Source: Astragalus membranaceus (Eukaryota > Streptophyta > Magnoliopsida > Fabales > Fabaceae). Taken from it: DNA of 64,000 nucleotides. This document shows positions 54,684 through 64,000 of this stretch, one piece after another. Positions within the stretch are counted from its first letter, which is position 1, and every line of letters starts with the position of its first letter. Both the position numbers and the translations under genes were made by a program. A model generated the notes under the pieces. It did not search any database. It saw only the letters and a program-made list of their open reading frames with translations, and was not told where the DNA came from. The stretch spans positions 111,510,442 through 111,574,441 of the forward strand of contig CM076846.1 of assembly GCA_039519185.1 (NCBI GenBank), in the 5' to 3' direction.

Positions 54684-54911
54684 CTCCCCTCATAAGTCAT
54701 AATAGTTGGAAAGAATAAAAATGGATGAAATCCTGCAAATCACAAAATGCAAAACTCGTCTTGAGAAGAACACAGAAAAGAAACACAAAATAATCGTAGA
54801 CGCAATATAGCATTCACTGAGGGGAGACAGAGAGATACTGCAGATCAAATTTGAGAAGATGAATCAGAGACAGAGAGAATGTAGATCGATTTAAAATGGA
54901 GAGATTGTCGA

Positions 54912-56347
54912 CAGGGGCGATTTTAGGGCCCAGCCAGCCCGGGCACGCGCCCAGGCTCAACTTCTACTTTGTTTGTAAAGCCCCCAACCCAATAGCTGAT
55001 TTTTAGTCATAACCAGGGGCAAAAATAGTAAAACAGTGGGTGTGAAATAAAAAAAGAATGGTCCAGCCCAATGTAAAAAAAAGTAAGGTCCAACCCAATG
55101 TAAAAAAAGTAAAAAAAAGAATGGTCCAGACTCCAGCCCAAATGGAAGAAGAATCGGCTCCATCACCCTCAATCTGAATTTCCTTCGCAGCAATCCAATT
55201 AGAATTCCAATTTCTTAAGTTTCTCTCATCTCAATTTCACATTTCATTGCTCCGCTATAGCGCCGCTATCCATCCTCAATCTACACAGGTTAGTTAGTAA
55301 AGTTTTTTTTGATATCTTGTTTCCAACACATTTCTTCCATTTAATTTTACGGTTGGTATTGCATATTTGAAATTTATGATATTTGATTGATTATTGATAT
55401 ACGCTCAGGTTAGGTTAGACTTAGGATAGGGTTAGATTGTAATTGTAATAGTATTCCCCTTTGAGCAATGAACAAATAGGTTAGGAAAGTTCTGAACACA
55501 AAACAGTTCATCTTGATTTTAAATTTGAGAGAAACTAGAAAGTAAGTAAGTAACTACTCCTTGCCTTTGAATTTGAATTTTAAAGAGTAAAGTGAATCAA
55601 ATATAGTATACCGAAGTACTGAACTGATTATTAAATTAATAGCAAGGCAATATAAAGCATAAATTTCACTAGATCATATATATAGCACATACCATTTTTT
55701 TAGGAGAACATTAAGGTAACACAAAGGTATTCAGTTTGTGTAGAATTGTTGATTCTTTTTTAGTTTCCTTATATGTTGATCATTATTTGTTTTTTACATA
55801 GTTTCTTTTTTTGGATCATAAAATTTGTTAGATGAGGAGGTTTTTGGTACCTAGAAGTTCTATTGAGAATGCGAATGTTGTGCAACCGGAAGCCGAAGTA
55901 GAAGAAACGCCCCCTAATGCGGCCAATGAGTTTAATCCAAATGACATTGTGCGTGATCCAGGATGTAGGAAACAAATTGATGAGTATGCTCCGGAGATTC
56001 AAGACCAAGTGAGGAGGGCGTATATATTGAAGGGTCCAACGCAACCAAATTTGACAAATTTCCCTCGTACTCAATTTGGGAAGTATTCAAGAGCATTTTG
56101 TAGTTCATGGTATAAGAGTTATACATGGATTGAATACAGTGAGTCCAAGGATGCGGCTTATTGTTTCTATTGCTTTCTCTTTAAGTCGCCCGGGAGGGCC
56201 GGGCACTTTGGGTATGAAGTCTTCAACAAAGACGGATTTAAAGATTGGAAATCCAACAAAATTATGATTATTTATATATTATGTCATATGTAAATTGGCG
56301 GGAAATTTTCTTGCCCAGGCTCTAGAAAAATCCTGGCTTCGCCACTG
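54912..56347 (+). mobile_element. hAT element (TTF-finger transposase type), internally deleted
   Basis: Starts CAGGGGCGATTTTAGGGCC and ends GGCTTCGCCACTG, imperfect inverted ends of the CAGNGGCG hAT class. Flanked by a perfect 8-bp duplication ATTGTCGA (54904-54911 and 56348-56355). It contains a noncoding first exon (to 55288, donor GTTAGT), an intron and the N-terminal part of a transposase. Most of the transposase is deleted, so it is non-autonomous. Confidence 0.9.
55832..56293 (+). pseudogene. hAT transposase N-terminus with TTF-type zinc finger
   Basis: ATG at 55832 (MRRFLVPRSSIENANVVQPE), then VRDPGCRKQIDEYAPEIQDQ, then the TTF-type finger RAFCSSWYKSYTWIEYSESK and DAAYCFYCFLF...GHFGYEVFNKDGFKDWKS. 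The frame then enters the element's right end and stops at 56293. The DUF4371 core and hAT dimerisation domain are missing. The remaining finger is fully open and could act as a DNA-binding repressor if expressed, which is inference. Confidence 0.85.
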
Positions 56348-56355
56348 ATTGTCGA

Positions 56356-57834
56356 TGAGACAAAGACGGAGAGAGAATGCATGGAATCTAGATCGATGTT
56401 GAGATGTGAAAGGGTTGGAAACGCAAAGGGAAAAGACGAAACTGGGAAAAGGGAAAGGAAACGGGAATGGGCAACAAAGTGAAAGGGAAAACGGGAATAG
56501 GAAGCATAGTAACAGACTCACGGGTACTAAAACTTCAATTTGGGATACAATTCGCCGACGATAATAATATGGTCATTATATGTTAGTCGGCAAATACGTT
56601 TTTTGCGGTAGTAGCAATATAGCATTCACCGACTAAATTTGAATATCAATAAAAACTTGTACAAATCTCAAGATGAACATTTTCTTAATCTCAACTTATT
56701 TAGAATCGATGCCTTGGCGCGCCACTCTCTCTATTTATGAATCTATTCATGTAATGCTAATTTAGTGAATGATTTTGACGTTATTAGTTGTTTGATCGGC
56801 CAATTAATCAATAACGTCAAAAACTTCCACTAATTCAACATCCATGAAGTAATAATCTAATTGCATGTGCTTCCTCTTTGAATACACTATCTGTATCTGT
56901 ATCTATCTCATCAAGGGAAGGGAAGGGAAGGGAAGGGAAGGGAAGTATATATATATATATATTTATGAAGGGTGAGCATCATCGATCCTCATCCGTGCAT
57001 TTTGGCGAGGGATTAGACAACCTATGAACTGAAACAGAACTTAATTACAGCAAGTCAAATAAAACAACCTAACAAACACGTACTAACAAACTGAACATGG
57101 ACACGTTATAAATAACACACACGTAACTACTTTTATAACAAACCCTCATTCTTGTATAAATGCATTGCCCCTACAAATTACACAGAAATTTAAGGAAGAA
57201 ATGTATATAAGAGATCAAGAAATAATTGACTAAAAACTAACACAATATCAAATGTTTTTGTACTACTTTATGCCTATCTGAGTGGTGTCCTTTTTGGCAA
57301 GTTGTTTATGCCTATCAAATAATTGATTAAAAACTAACCCATATCATAGCTACTAACCCATTAACTACTTTAACAACAATTAGTGGTTGAGCAAAACTAA
57401 TACAAATGGTTTCAAATATTAATTTGTGGATACAAATTTTAAAAATAATAAATATTTCAATGTCTTAGATATAAAATATAAATACACGTCGAAAAGAATT
57501 CGGCTTTATGCACTTCCTTGAGGTGGAAGATAAATTCAGGCTTTAGAGACAACTTGATAACGTTTTAATTGCAGACCTAAAGTTATGGGTACGTAAATCT
57601 GCCCAAGTTTGAGAGAGATCATGTAACACCCTGATTTCTTATTTTCTTATGGGTAAATCTGCCCAAGTTAGAAATAATTAAAATAAATAATATAATTTAT
57701 TATTTTCATTTAATTACAATCCTTTCATGTTAAGTAATTTACACAAAATATGGACCCCTCCACCTTCCAAGTATAGAAATTGGCCACCTATATATAGGAG
57801 CTTGCTTCACCTACAATTCCTTCATGGTGAAGTA
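56356..57834. other. Noncoding interval with a transposon-like edge
   Basis: 56356-56520 is purine-rich leader-like sequence. GTCGGCAAATACGTTTTTTGCGGTAGTA ends at 56613 and resembles the right terminus of a CACTA element. 56630-57830 is AT-rich and holds one microsatellite. The phrase GGGTAAATCTGCCCAAGTT is duplicated near 57590 and 57650. No gene. Confidence 0.4.
56914..56946. repeat. (GGGAA)n microsatellite
   Basis: Six GGGAA units followed by a TA run. Confidence 0.95.
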
Positions 57835-58724
57835 TAGGGCTGTTCATGGTTCAGTTTATAAGGAAAACTGAACTGATCTGAACTGAACATGAAGAACAAT
57901 TCACAGAACCAAACTGAAACTGTTAAATTTCATCTTGGACTGAACTAAACTGGGCCTTCAGTTCGGTGCACCGGCTTTACTATTTTTTAACCGAACTGAG
58001 CAATTAGCGTAAAACTTTAGCGCTCACAAAAGAATCTCTCGTCTTGTCACTTGCCGCCTCTCTGGGAACTGGAACATGGCATGGCATTTGGAATATAGCT
58101 GTGAGAAGTTAAATCCGTCTTTTAATTTCTTCTTAATTTTTTTGAAAATCTTTTCCTGGACATGGAGTCTGCAACCTTTCTATAGTTCTAGTGCAGAGTG
58201 TTTAAATATATTCAATTTTAATATTTTACGTCAATTCTAAAATTTGTTACAATAACATGCTACACTTTTACTACTTTATTTTGTGACAAAAAACTTTACC
58301 ACTTTTGTATATTAAAATATTGTAAAAGTAAATTTTGAACAAAGTGAAATTTTTTTATTACTGTTCATTGAGAACAGGACCCCTTTTGAAAAATGTCATT
58401 AGATAATTTTTTTTTCAAATTTAAAATTTCTAAATTTAATAACTGTTCTATCCAGATTATAAATAGTATTTAATTTAAAGAGTCCTTTAGAAGAAACATC
58501 ACCAGGCAGTGCTTTTTCTTCAAAATTAGTTGGTGGTGCTATTGTTCAGTAGTTCAGTTCGACAACAGTTAACTTAACATAACTGGGCTACAGGTTCAGT
58601 TAGTAAACCGCACTTCAGTTGTCAGTTCAGTTCACAAACTGCAGCAACAATTCAGTTTTTTATCAGTTAGTTTGGTTCAGTTCTGCAGTTTGGTTTGGTA
58701 GTTTGGTTTTTTTGAACAGCCCTA
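57835..58724. mobile_element. Non-autonomous hAT element, 890 bp
   Basis: Perfect 12-bp inverted ends TAGGGCTGTTCA / TGAACAGCCCTA and a perfect 8-bp target duplication GTGAAGTA (57827-57834 and 58725-58732). Both subterminal regions are rich in CAGTT / AACTGAAC motifs in opposite orientation. No protein is encoded. Confidence 0.95.
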
Positions 58725-58849
58725 GTGAAGTAACATAAGCTTACAGTTGCACATCCTTCTTGCTTAGTTATGAATTGGAAGAAGCAAAATTGGATTAGTA
58801 TTCTTTTGTTGTTGTCACTAGTGGAAAAAAGACATTATTAAGCATCATT

Positions 58850-59085
58850 TAGCATCGGTTGTTTGAACAACCGATGCTAAATGTCTACGCGGTGGCAATT
58901 TTGCAATTAAATGGAAGTTTTCAGTTTTCGCGCCTACATTTAGCATCGGTTGTTTAAACAACCGATGTTAAAAGTAATTGCATCAAACATTTAGCATCGG
59001 TTGGTTAAAACACCCGATACTAAAAGTGTATCTCAACACATTTAGCATCGGTTGTTAAAACACCCGATACTAAAAGTCCAGTTTT
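58850..59085. repeat. Left subterminal repeats of the CACTA element
   Basis: Four TTTAGCATCGGTTG motifs, each followed by the inverse, forming a series of small hairpins. Confidence 0.9.
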
Positions 59086-59099
59086 ATTTTTTCCAATTT

Positions 59100-59494
59100 T
59101 CCCATTCCAATACAGATCTCGCGTTCTCTACCCTCTGAACTCTCTCATTTCTCACTTCTCACGTCTCTCTTCTCCTCTAACCCTAAACCCTCTCCACTCT
59201 CTGCCGCCACCACCCACTCCCACCACTTACGCCACCGCGTCTCCGCCCTCACTCCCGGCCACCACCCTTCTTTCTCCTCCTCACTTAAAACCCCAGTCAC
59301 GCGTTCATCAGTTTCCTTCCTCTCAGTTTCTTTCTTAAACTCCCTCTCCCTCCATGAACTTCCCCTCACGCAGTCCCCCTCCCTCACACCGTCCCCTCCC
59401 TCCGAGGCGCGTCCCTCACTGTGTCACTCTCCACCATCGCCGCCCTTCACAAAACCCCTAACGATGTGCTTCTCTCTGGTTCTTATTGAAGGAG
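59100..59494 (+). other. Pyrimidine-rich leader (probable promoter/5' UTR)
   Basis: CT-rich sequence with CTCTAACCCTAAACCC, typical of plant 5' leaders, directly upstream of the first captured exon. The long minus-strand frame here is a shadow. Confidence 0.5.
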
Positions 59495-59581
59495 ATGAAT
59501 CAGGTATTCAACAAGGTTGGATCTTATTGGTTCAACCAGAAAGCCAACAAGGAGCTTAATTCCGTCGGCAATAACCTAAAT
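59495..59581 (+). pseudogene. Captured first exon of a DUF538-like gene
   Basis: 29 codons from ATG: MNQVFNKVGSYWFNQKANKE then LNSVGNNLN, ending at a GTACGT donor. The start and the KVGSYWxxQKANKEL signature match plant DUF538 proteins, small proteins of unknown role. It could supply the start codon of a chimeric protein, but the next exon has an in-frame stop. Confidence 0.65.
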
Positions 59582-59951
59582 GTACGTACACAAAATCCCC
59601 CCATTTGAATTTTGATCCGTTTTTTTTTTGTTTTTCATATTAAATTTTACATTGTTTTTATAATCTTAAAAAAATAATTTTCAAGTTCAAGTGTTATTAT
59701 CACAAGATCTGAAAAATTGATTCAAAAATTATTCATTTTTGAGATAGTTGAATTGAACCTTATGGAATTGGATCCAAGCTGTTACATTTGATCAAATTTT
59801 TGTTGTGTATGAAGTTAAAAAACCTACAACTGATGAAGTTTTAATTTTATAAAGGTGGGGTGTTGGTTTTTGCATGCAAGTTTGCCCCAATTAAAAAGAG
59901 GGGCAACAAAGAAAGAAAACCACACCACACCACTCTAAGAAAATCATGCAG

Positions 59952-60730
59952 GATATGAAGAAAGAGAAGCAGAAGCAACAATGTAGTGAATAATCTAAGA
60001 AGAAGGAGCGTCACATTGTTACTTGGACTCAAGAGGTGTTCTTTTTTTTCTTTACTAGTTTGTATTTTATTTCTTTTTAATATTCTATTGTTTACTTATA
60101 TTGGTTATGTGGATTTCAGGAAGATAATATACTTAGGGAACAAATTGATATTCATGGAATTGAAAAGCAGTCACTCGCTCCTCTTTTAATTCTTTTAACA
60201 TAAAAACTGTTGCTTTTTTATTCTCTTATACTAAAGAGATTTTTTAATTATATAATACAGTTGGGCAATTGTTGCATCTAAATTCAAGGATAGAACTACA
60301 AGACAGTGCAAAAGAAGGTGAAGTTTTCAAATTGATTTTAATATTTTGAATTTTGATCTTGAATAAGAATAAGCCAAGAGATCTTGTTATTCTTTTGTTC
60401 TTGAAAATTTTCTTGAACTTTATTGGTACTGTTAATCTGATGCTTGAGTAACTTGTAAACTCTCAGATGGTACACTTACTTGAATTCTGATTTCAAGAAA
60501 GGTGGATGGACACCAGAAGAGGACAGGCTCTTATGTGAGGTAATTTCTATGCTTCTTTTGTTTCAAAGCTACACTTTCATGAGAATTTGACAAGCTTATT
60601 TTCTAATTAATATGCATAGAAAAAAATCCATTGATACCAATTGCATTTCACTTAAAAAGCTGTGTTGTGAATGTGGCTTTTGTGACATAATTTTTTGCTA
60701 TTCTCTTTGTAGGCTCAAAGGAAATTTTGA
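59952..60730 (+). pseudogene. Captured R2R3-MYB exons of the FOUR LIPS/MYB88 type
   Basis: Four to five small exons. 59952-60035 (SKKKERHIVTWTQE, after an in-frame TAA), 60120-60166 (EDNILREQIDIHGIE), 60261-60317 (WAIVASKFKDRTTRQCKRR), 60467-60539 (WYTYLNSDFKKGGWTPEEDR), and the start of a fifth at 60713 (AQRKF, then stop). Junctions join in frame. The second intron begins GC instead of GT, a decayed or GC-type donor. FLP/MYB88 factors limit stomatal lineage divisions. Only R2 and the start of R3 remain. Confidence 0.85.
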
Positions 60731-61542
60731 TGAGATGAGCTTGAGGTCAACAAACCTGCCAAAGAGCTTGAGGTAGCTACTGGCCATACTTGAAGTCAAC
60801 AAATTAAGTATTTTGTTTTTTTGCAGTGTTCTCTTTTGCTCTTCCTTTTTTATGATTTTCTGATTTAATGTGTAAGAACAGATACTGTTAAGCACTTTTT
60901 TCATGTTAGATTTTATTTTATTTTAATGTGTTTTATCTAATTTTCAGGGCATTAGGGCATCCAAGGGATAGAGATGGAGGATGCTATCAGATGAGGTTAT
61001 CATACAGTCATGTATTGTGTATGTCAGAATTTTATTTTCTTCATAAAATTTGTCCCTTCCAAAATTTTTAATTTTTGTATTTAAATTGTCATTATCTGGT
61101 TTGGGATAATTCCAAAATAATTCTTCCACATTTATGCAGACATATGGAAATGGAAAGACTACTATTTCAATATATGAAAGGAAAGCAGGCATTAGGCAAT
61201 TTTATTGTAAGTTGAAAATTGAATGTCTTTAATATGAAATAAATGTATGCTTATCTATGTTTTTGATAATCAACGCTTACCTAACATATTTTTCTGATAA
61301 ACAGCTGTTATATTTCCTGCTCTATTGCACCTAGTCTTTTTTATGAAATAAATGAATGAGTAAACTTGAATATCCTATAAATGAATGAGTAAAAGCTAAC
61401 TCCTTAGCCAAAATAGTCTTAAACCCCTTTTGAATCCATAAAATATATATATTTTCTGGCTTTAAAACTTCAAATGGATTAATAAGATAATATGTTTGTA
61501 TTGTTTCTAAGTCCACCTCTTATATTGTTGTGTTAATTGAAG
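60731..61542 (+). other. Intron-like sequence with unrecognised exon-like pieces
   Basis: A stretch after an AG near 60948 and another near 61138 (HMEMERLLFQYMKGKQALGN in one phase) are open but unassigned. The rest is AT-rich. Confidence 0.3.
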
Positions 61543-61912
61543 CCCATGGCACTAGAACAAGTGCTATCAGATCGGGACAGTGAAGGTGAAGTTGATGATG
61601 GAGTTGCTGACCTGGAACTGGAAGATAGAAGGGTATGCTCTCTTAACAGCCAAATTTATAGTTTTCTGAAATTATGCTATTCCTTTTCAGACTACTTAAA
61701 GTTCCCAGTTCGTTTTACTTTTAGTCCTTCCTTGTGCTAGTTGCTCCTTAAGATTTTGTGCAGTTTACCATTTTGAAGTGCAACAAATTTACATAAATCA
61801 TCATAGTTTAATGTTGAACTGTAATGATGCAGATGCTTGATGATTTTGTGGATGTTTCCAAAGATGAAACGCAGCTGATGCATCTATGGAATTCTTTTAT
61901 GAGGAAACAGAG
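61543..61912 (+). pseudogene. Captured EMF2-like Polycomb exons (VEFS box)
   Basis: Exon 61543-61632 reads LEQVLSDRDSEGEVDDGVAD then LELEDRR|GTATGC. Exon 61833-61912 reads MLDDFVDVSKDETQLMHLWN then SFMRKQR|GTGTCT. This is the start of the VEFS box of EMBRYONIC FLOWER 2/VRN2 proteins, the Su(z)12 subunit of PRC2, where the VEFS box contacts the methyltransferase. The frame is intact across both exons and the splice sites look usable. The zinc finger and the rest of VEFS are absent. Confidence 0.8.
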
Positions 61913-62256
61913 GTGTCTACTGATGGCCACCATATTATATTTCGTTGTTTCTTTTTCCCCATGATGATACTAGTTTGCTTGCCAGTTTCTTCTTGATGAA
62001 TAAACTAAATGTTCTGTGGCATTTATTTCATATAACAGCTGTTATTAATAATAGAAGTAATAGACAAAACTTTTTGAGGTTTTGTACATTTTATTAATAA
62101 AGTTTACTGTAAAGATGATTAAAAACATTGATAATTTGAAATCAATAATAAATGCTGACTTGTTTCTTACAATGCTATTCTCTCTTTCTATCTCTCTCGC
62201 TTTCTTTATATTTTCATTTCTTGTTTCTGAGCAACTTTACACCCATCTTATTGCAG

Positions 62257-62369
62257 AACTCCTAGAATTGAAAACAGGCTATTTCAGTTTGAGACAAATT
62301 AAAACTGCTACTAGTAACTTTGACCCAGCAAATAAGATAGGTGAAGGAGGCTTTGGGCTAGTATTCAAG
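62257..62369 (+). pseudogene. Captured exon of an LRR receptor-like kinase (LRR-VIII type)
   Basis: After TTGCAG the frame reads ELLELKTGYFSLRQIKTATS then NFDPANKIGEGGFGLVFK, ending at a GTAAAT donor. It is the juxtamembrane stretch and glycine loop (GEGGFG) of a kinase like At1g53430/RFK1. The catalytic lysine and everything after is missing. Confidence 0.8.
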
Positions 62370-63489
62370 GTAAATTTCAATATTTTACATTTGTCTTTAA
62401 AAATATGAAGTTTTGAAATATTAGGTTAAGTCATTTATTCGTGATTATATATGAACAACTTGTTACTGAAGGCATAGTGGTGTTTTTTGTGGCTTTTCTG
62501 GTAATCATTGTGAAATGAAATTATAGAGATAGGTAAATTGCTCTATTAACAATACAGTTTCTTTTATTTTGAACAAATGAATATATGATCAGTGTCATGC
62601 TTATGGATGATATTACTTTGTCTCTTGATGTTTTCTCATGTACCAGTTGATATACCGCCATGGTTTTCTGCAGTATCCTTAGCATTAAACTCAGATGTAG
62701 ACCTTGTAAGTATATGAATATCTATAACTTCGATTATTTTAATTTTTACTTATCTATTTAAACCGCTTCTTGTTGATTGTGCTACTGATAGATGTCAAGG
62801 GGGAGCCTGGTTTTAGGATATGGTCCTTCTGATTAATCAGCTTTGACATGTTTGCCTCTCTCATTGGTTCATTTATATATGGTATTCAGGAGTGGGACTG
62901 TTCATATATGTTTGCCTCTTAATGTGAAGGATTTCCCTTTTAGCTGTTCAACTTGCCTCAGCTGTCGCTATCACTTTGCAATGAGGAGTATAAGGGATCA
63001 GGTTGTAAACCATGCCTTTATTTTGTGCGTAATTCTAAACTCTAGGATAGTATTAGGACCTCTTTAGAATGTATCATGGAGTTTTTCTTATGGCTGCTGG
63101 TTGCATTTTGCGTTTATGGAGGTGAATGATCTTTTGAACTAAGGTGTAGTAGCACAGTAGGTGTGAAGGTGGTTAAGGTGCATATTGTGTACTGCTGTTA
63201 TGCTTACTCTTTGCTTGAATAAGGCTTAGGTGTGAAGCTACCATGGTCATTTGTTTTCACTTCTACCGCTGTCTAATATTCTAAGGGGTGTGATGCTTAC
63301 TAAACTAGTGATGATTGTTAATGCAGATTGGCTGGAGATGCATGTGATTGATATTGTTAATTTGTATTTTTCTACCTACTTGTGTATTCATGATATCATT
63401 GTATTCTTACCCGTGGGATATTGTTTATATCTACTGCTTTGCATTATACAATATTTTGTTTCCAGTAAATACACTACTTGACTTGGCAG
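62370..63489 (+). other. Mostly noncoding, possible extra exons
   Basis: VDIPPWFSAVSLALNSDVDL (about 62647-62706), between an AG-like and a GTAAGT signal, is exon-like but unassigned. Other short frames have no recognisable content. Confidence 0.3.
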
Positions 63490-63690
63490 TGGGTGGAAGA
63501 AATAGGAAAGTTGCTGAGGCTTATGCAAAAAATGAGGGGAAGAGGTTTGCTTTAATACTTCTTCTCCATAGTTCTTTATTGAATAAATGTAACTGCAGTC
63601 AATGTTGTTCTATTTGATTTCTGTGTTTTTTTCCTCTATAGGTCTTTTGATGAACTTGAAGCAAAGAACAATCTCACATGGTGCATGCAT
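63490..63690 (+). pseudogene. Captured exons resembling NAD-dependent glycerol-3-phosphate dehydrogenase
   Basis: Exon 63490-63544 reads GGRNRKVAEAYAKNEGKR up to a GTTTGC donor. The next exon, from 63642, continues in frame as SFDELEAKNNLTW and soon stops. The (S/G)GRNRKVAEA...GKRSFDELEAE pattern recalls the C-terminal domain of plant GPDH, which makes glycerol-3-phosphate for lipids. I base this on one motif, so the family call is moderate. Confidence 0.45.
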
Positions 63691-63699
63691 CTCTCACAT

Positions 63700-64000
63700 G
63701 GATGAAAACTGTCCAACTTGCTTGTGTTCCCTCTAAGTTTAATTTCAATTTTTAACAGTTGTTGTATTCTAGAAATTGAATGTTTATGAGTTGTTGAAGT
63801 GGTGGTTGTTATGTGAATATTTGAGAAATTATCTCATATTGAATGAATGGCTTGAAGCTTGTATGAATTGATGTTGTAAGTGATGTTTGTGAGGCATGTT
63901 TGAAATTAAATAAATTGTATGTTGATGTTGTAAATGTACCGCTACAAAGACTGAACTGTCAGCTTCCAATTAAAAAAGTAGACATTTAGCATCAGTTGTT
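63700..64000. other. 3' side of the CACTA element, start of right subterminal repeats
   Basis: AT-rich, no gene. The final 19 bases are a subterminal motif of this family, so the right terminus should lie shortly past the window edge. Confidence 0.6.

Larger units (their letters stand above)
58816..64000 (+). mobile_element. Gene-capturing CACTA element with at least five host gene fragments
   Basis: Starts CACTAGTGGAAAAAAGACAT, followed by subterminal TTAGCATCGGTTGTT / AACAACCGATGCTAA motifs to about 59080. The window ends in the same motif (ACATTTAGCATCAGTTGTT at 63982-64000), so the right end is close beyond. Between them are a leader (59100-59480) and plus-strand exons resembling DUF538, a FOUR LIPS-like MYB, EMF2, an LRR receptor kinase and glycerol-3-phosphate dehydrogenase. 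Most are bounded by AG and GT. Confidence 0.85.

Noticed and set aside
59145..59387. Minus-strand Glu/Arg-rich ORF
   Set aside because: Antisense to a CT-rich leader; composition explains the open frame.

Overview
The window is a block of plant nuclear DNA made almost entirely of nested transposable elements. The organism is a eudicot, most likely a legume. Three things suggest a legume: a Mutator-type MITE at 43899-44304 of a kind I associate with legume genomes, an Athila-type retroelement with a long env-like reading frame, and a LINE first ORF with an RRM domain. There is no bacterial or phage sequence, no CRISPR array and no clearly intact host gene. Most short ORFs are chance or shadow frames.

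Layout. 1-3308: right part of a CACTA element. 3309-8702: a CACTA-type end behind a minus-strand chain of captured exons (leader, patellin, chlorophyllide a oxygenase, cathepsin B). 8703-9842: LINE ORF1 cut by that end. 10990-17083: CACTA family with GC-rich subterminal repeats, a decayed TNP2 transposase, a split MITE, a minisatellite and two hairpins. 17240-20424: plant-mobile-domain remnant and a SIRE-type copia gag/pol remnant. 20455-24010: another CACTA-like element with a ~0.5 kb internal duplication and a cation-exchanger-like exon. 24013-47652: an Athila-type Ty3/gypsy element on the minus strand with ~1.6 kb LTRs, and a second truncated internal copy beyond its 3' LTR. This Athila element is interrupted by a complete 9,995-bp Tat-lineage element (33879-43873, identical LTRs by eye, AGAAT target duplication) and by the MITE. 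47653-50189: a gag-only Tat-related element hit by the Athila insertion. 50286-54387: hAT-like element flanked by TA repeats and carrying a CACTA-like gene-capturing element. 54481-54683: SINE with 14-bp target duplications. 54912-56347 and 57835-58724: two hAT elements, each with a perfect 8-bp target duplication. 58816-64000 (continues off the window): a CACTA element whose left end is followed by a leader and plus-strand exons resembling at least five unrelated host genes.

How the pieces relate. The recurrent theme is CACTA elements carrying host exons with splice sites, oriented away from a pyrimidine-rich leader placed a few hundred bases inside the terminus. Such elements could produce chimeric transcripts. 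The nesting gives a relative history: the gag-only element is older than the Athila insertion, which is older than the Tat insertion. The Tat element has two nonsense codons in pol but carries an antisense two-exon gene with its own TATA box. The gag-only neighbour shares its LTR start and polypurine-tract style and may depend on such a relative.
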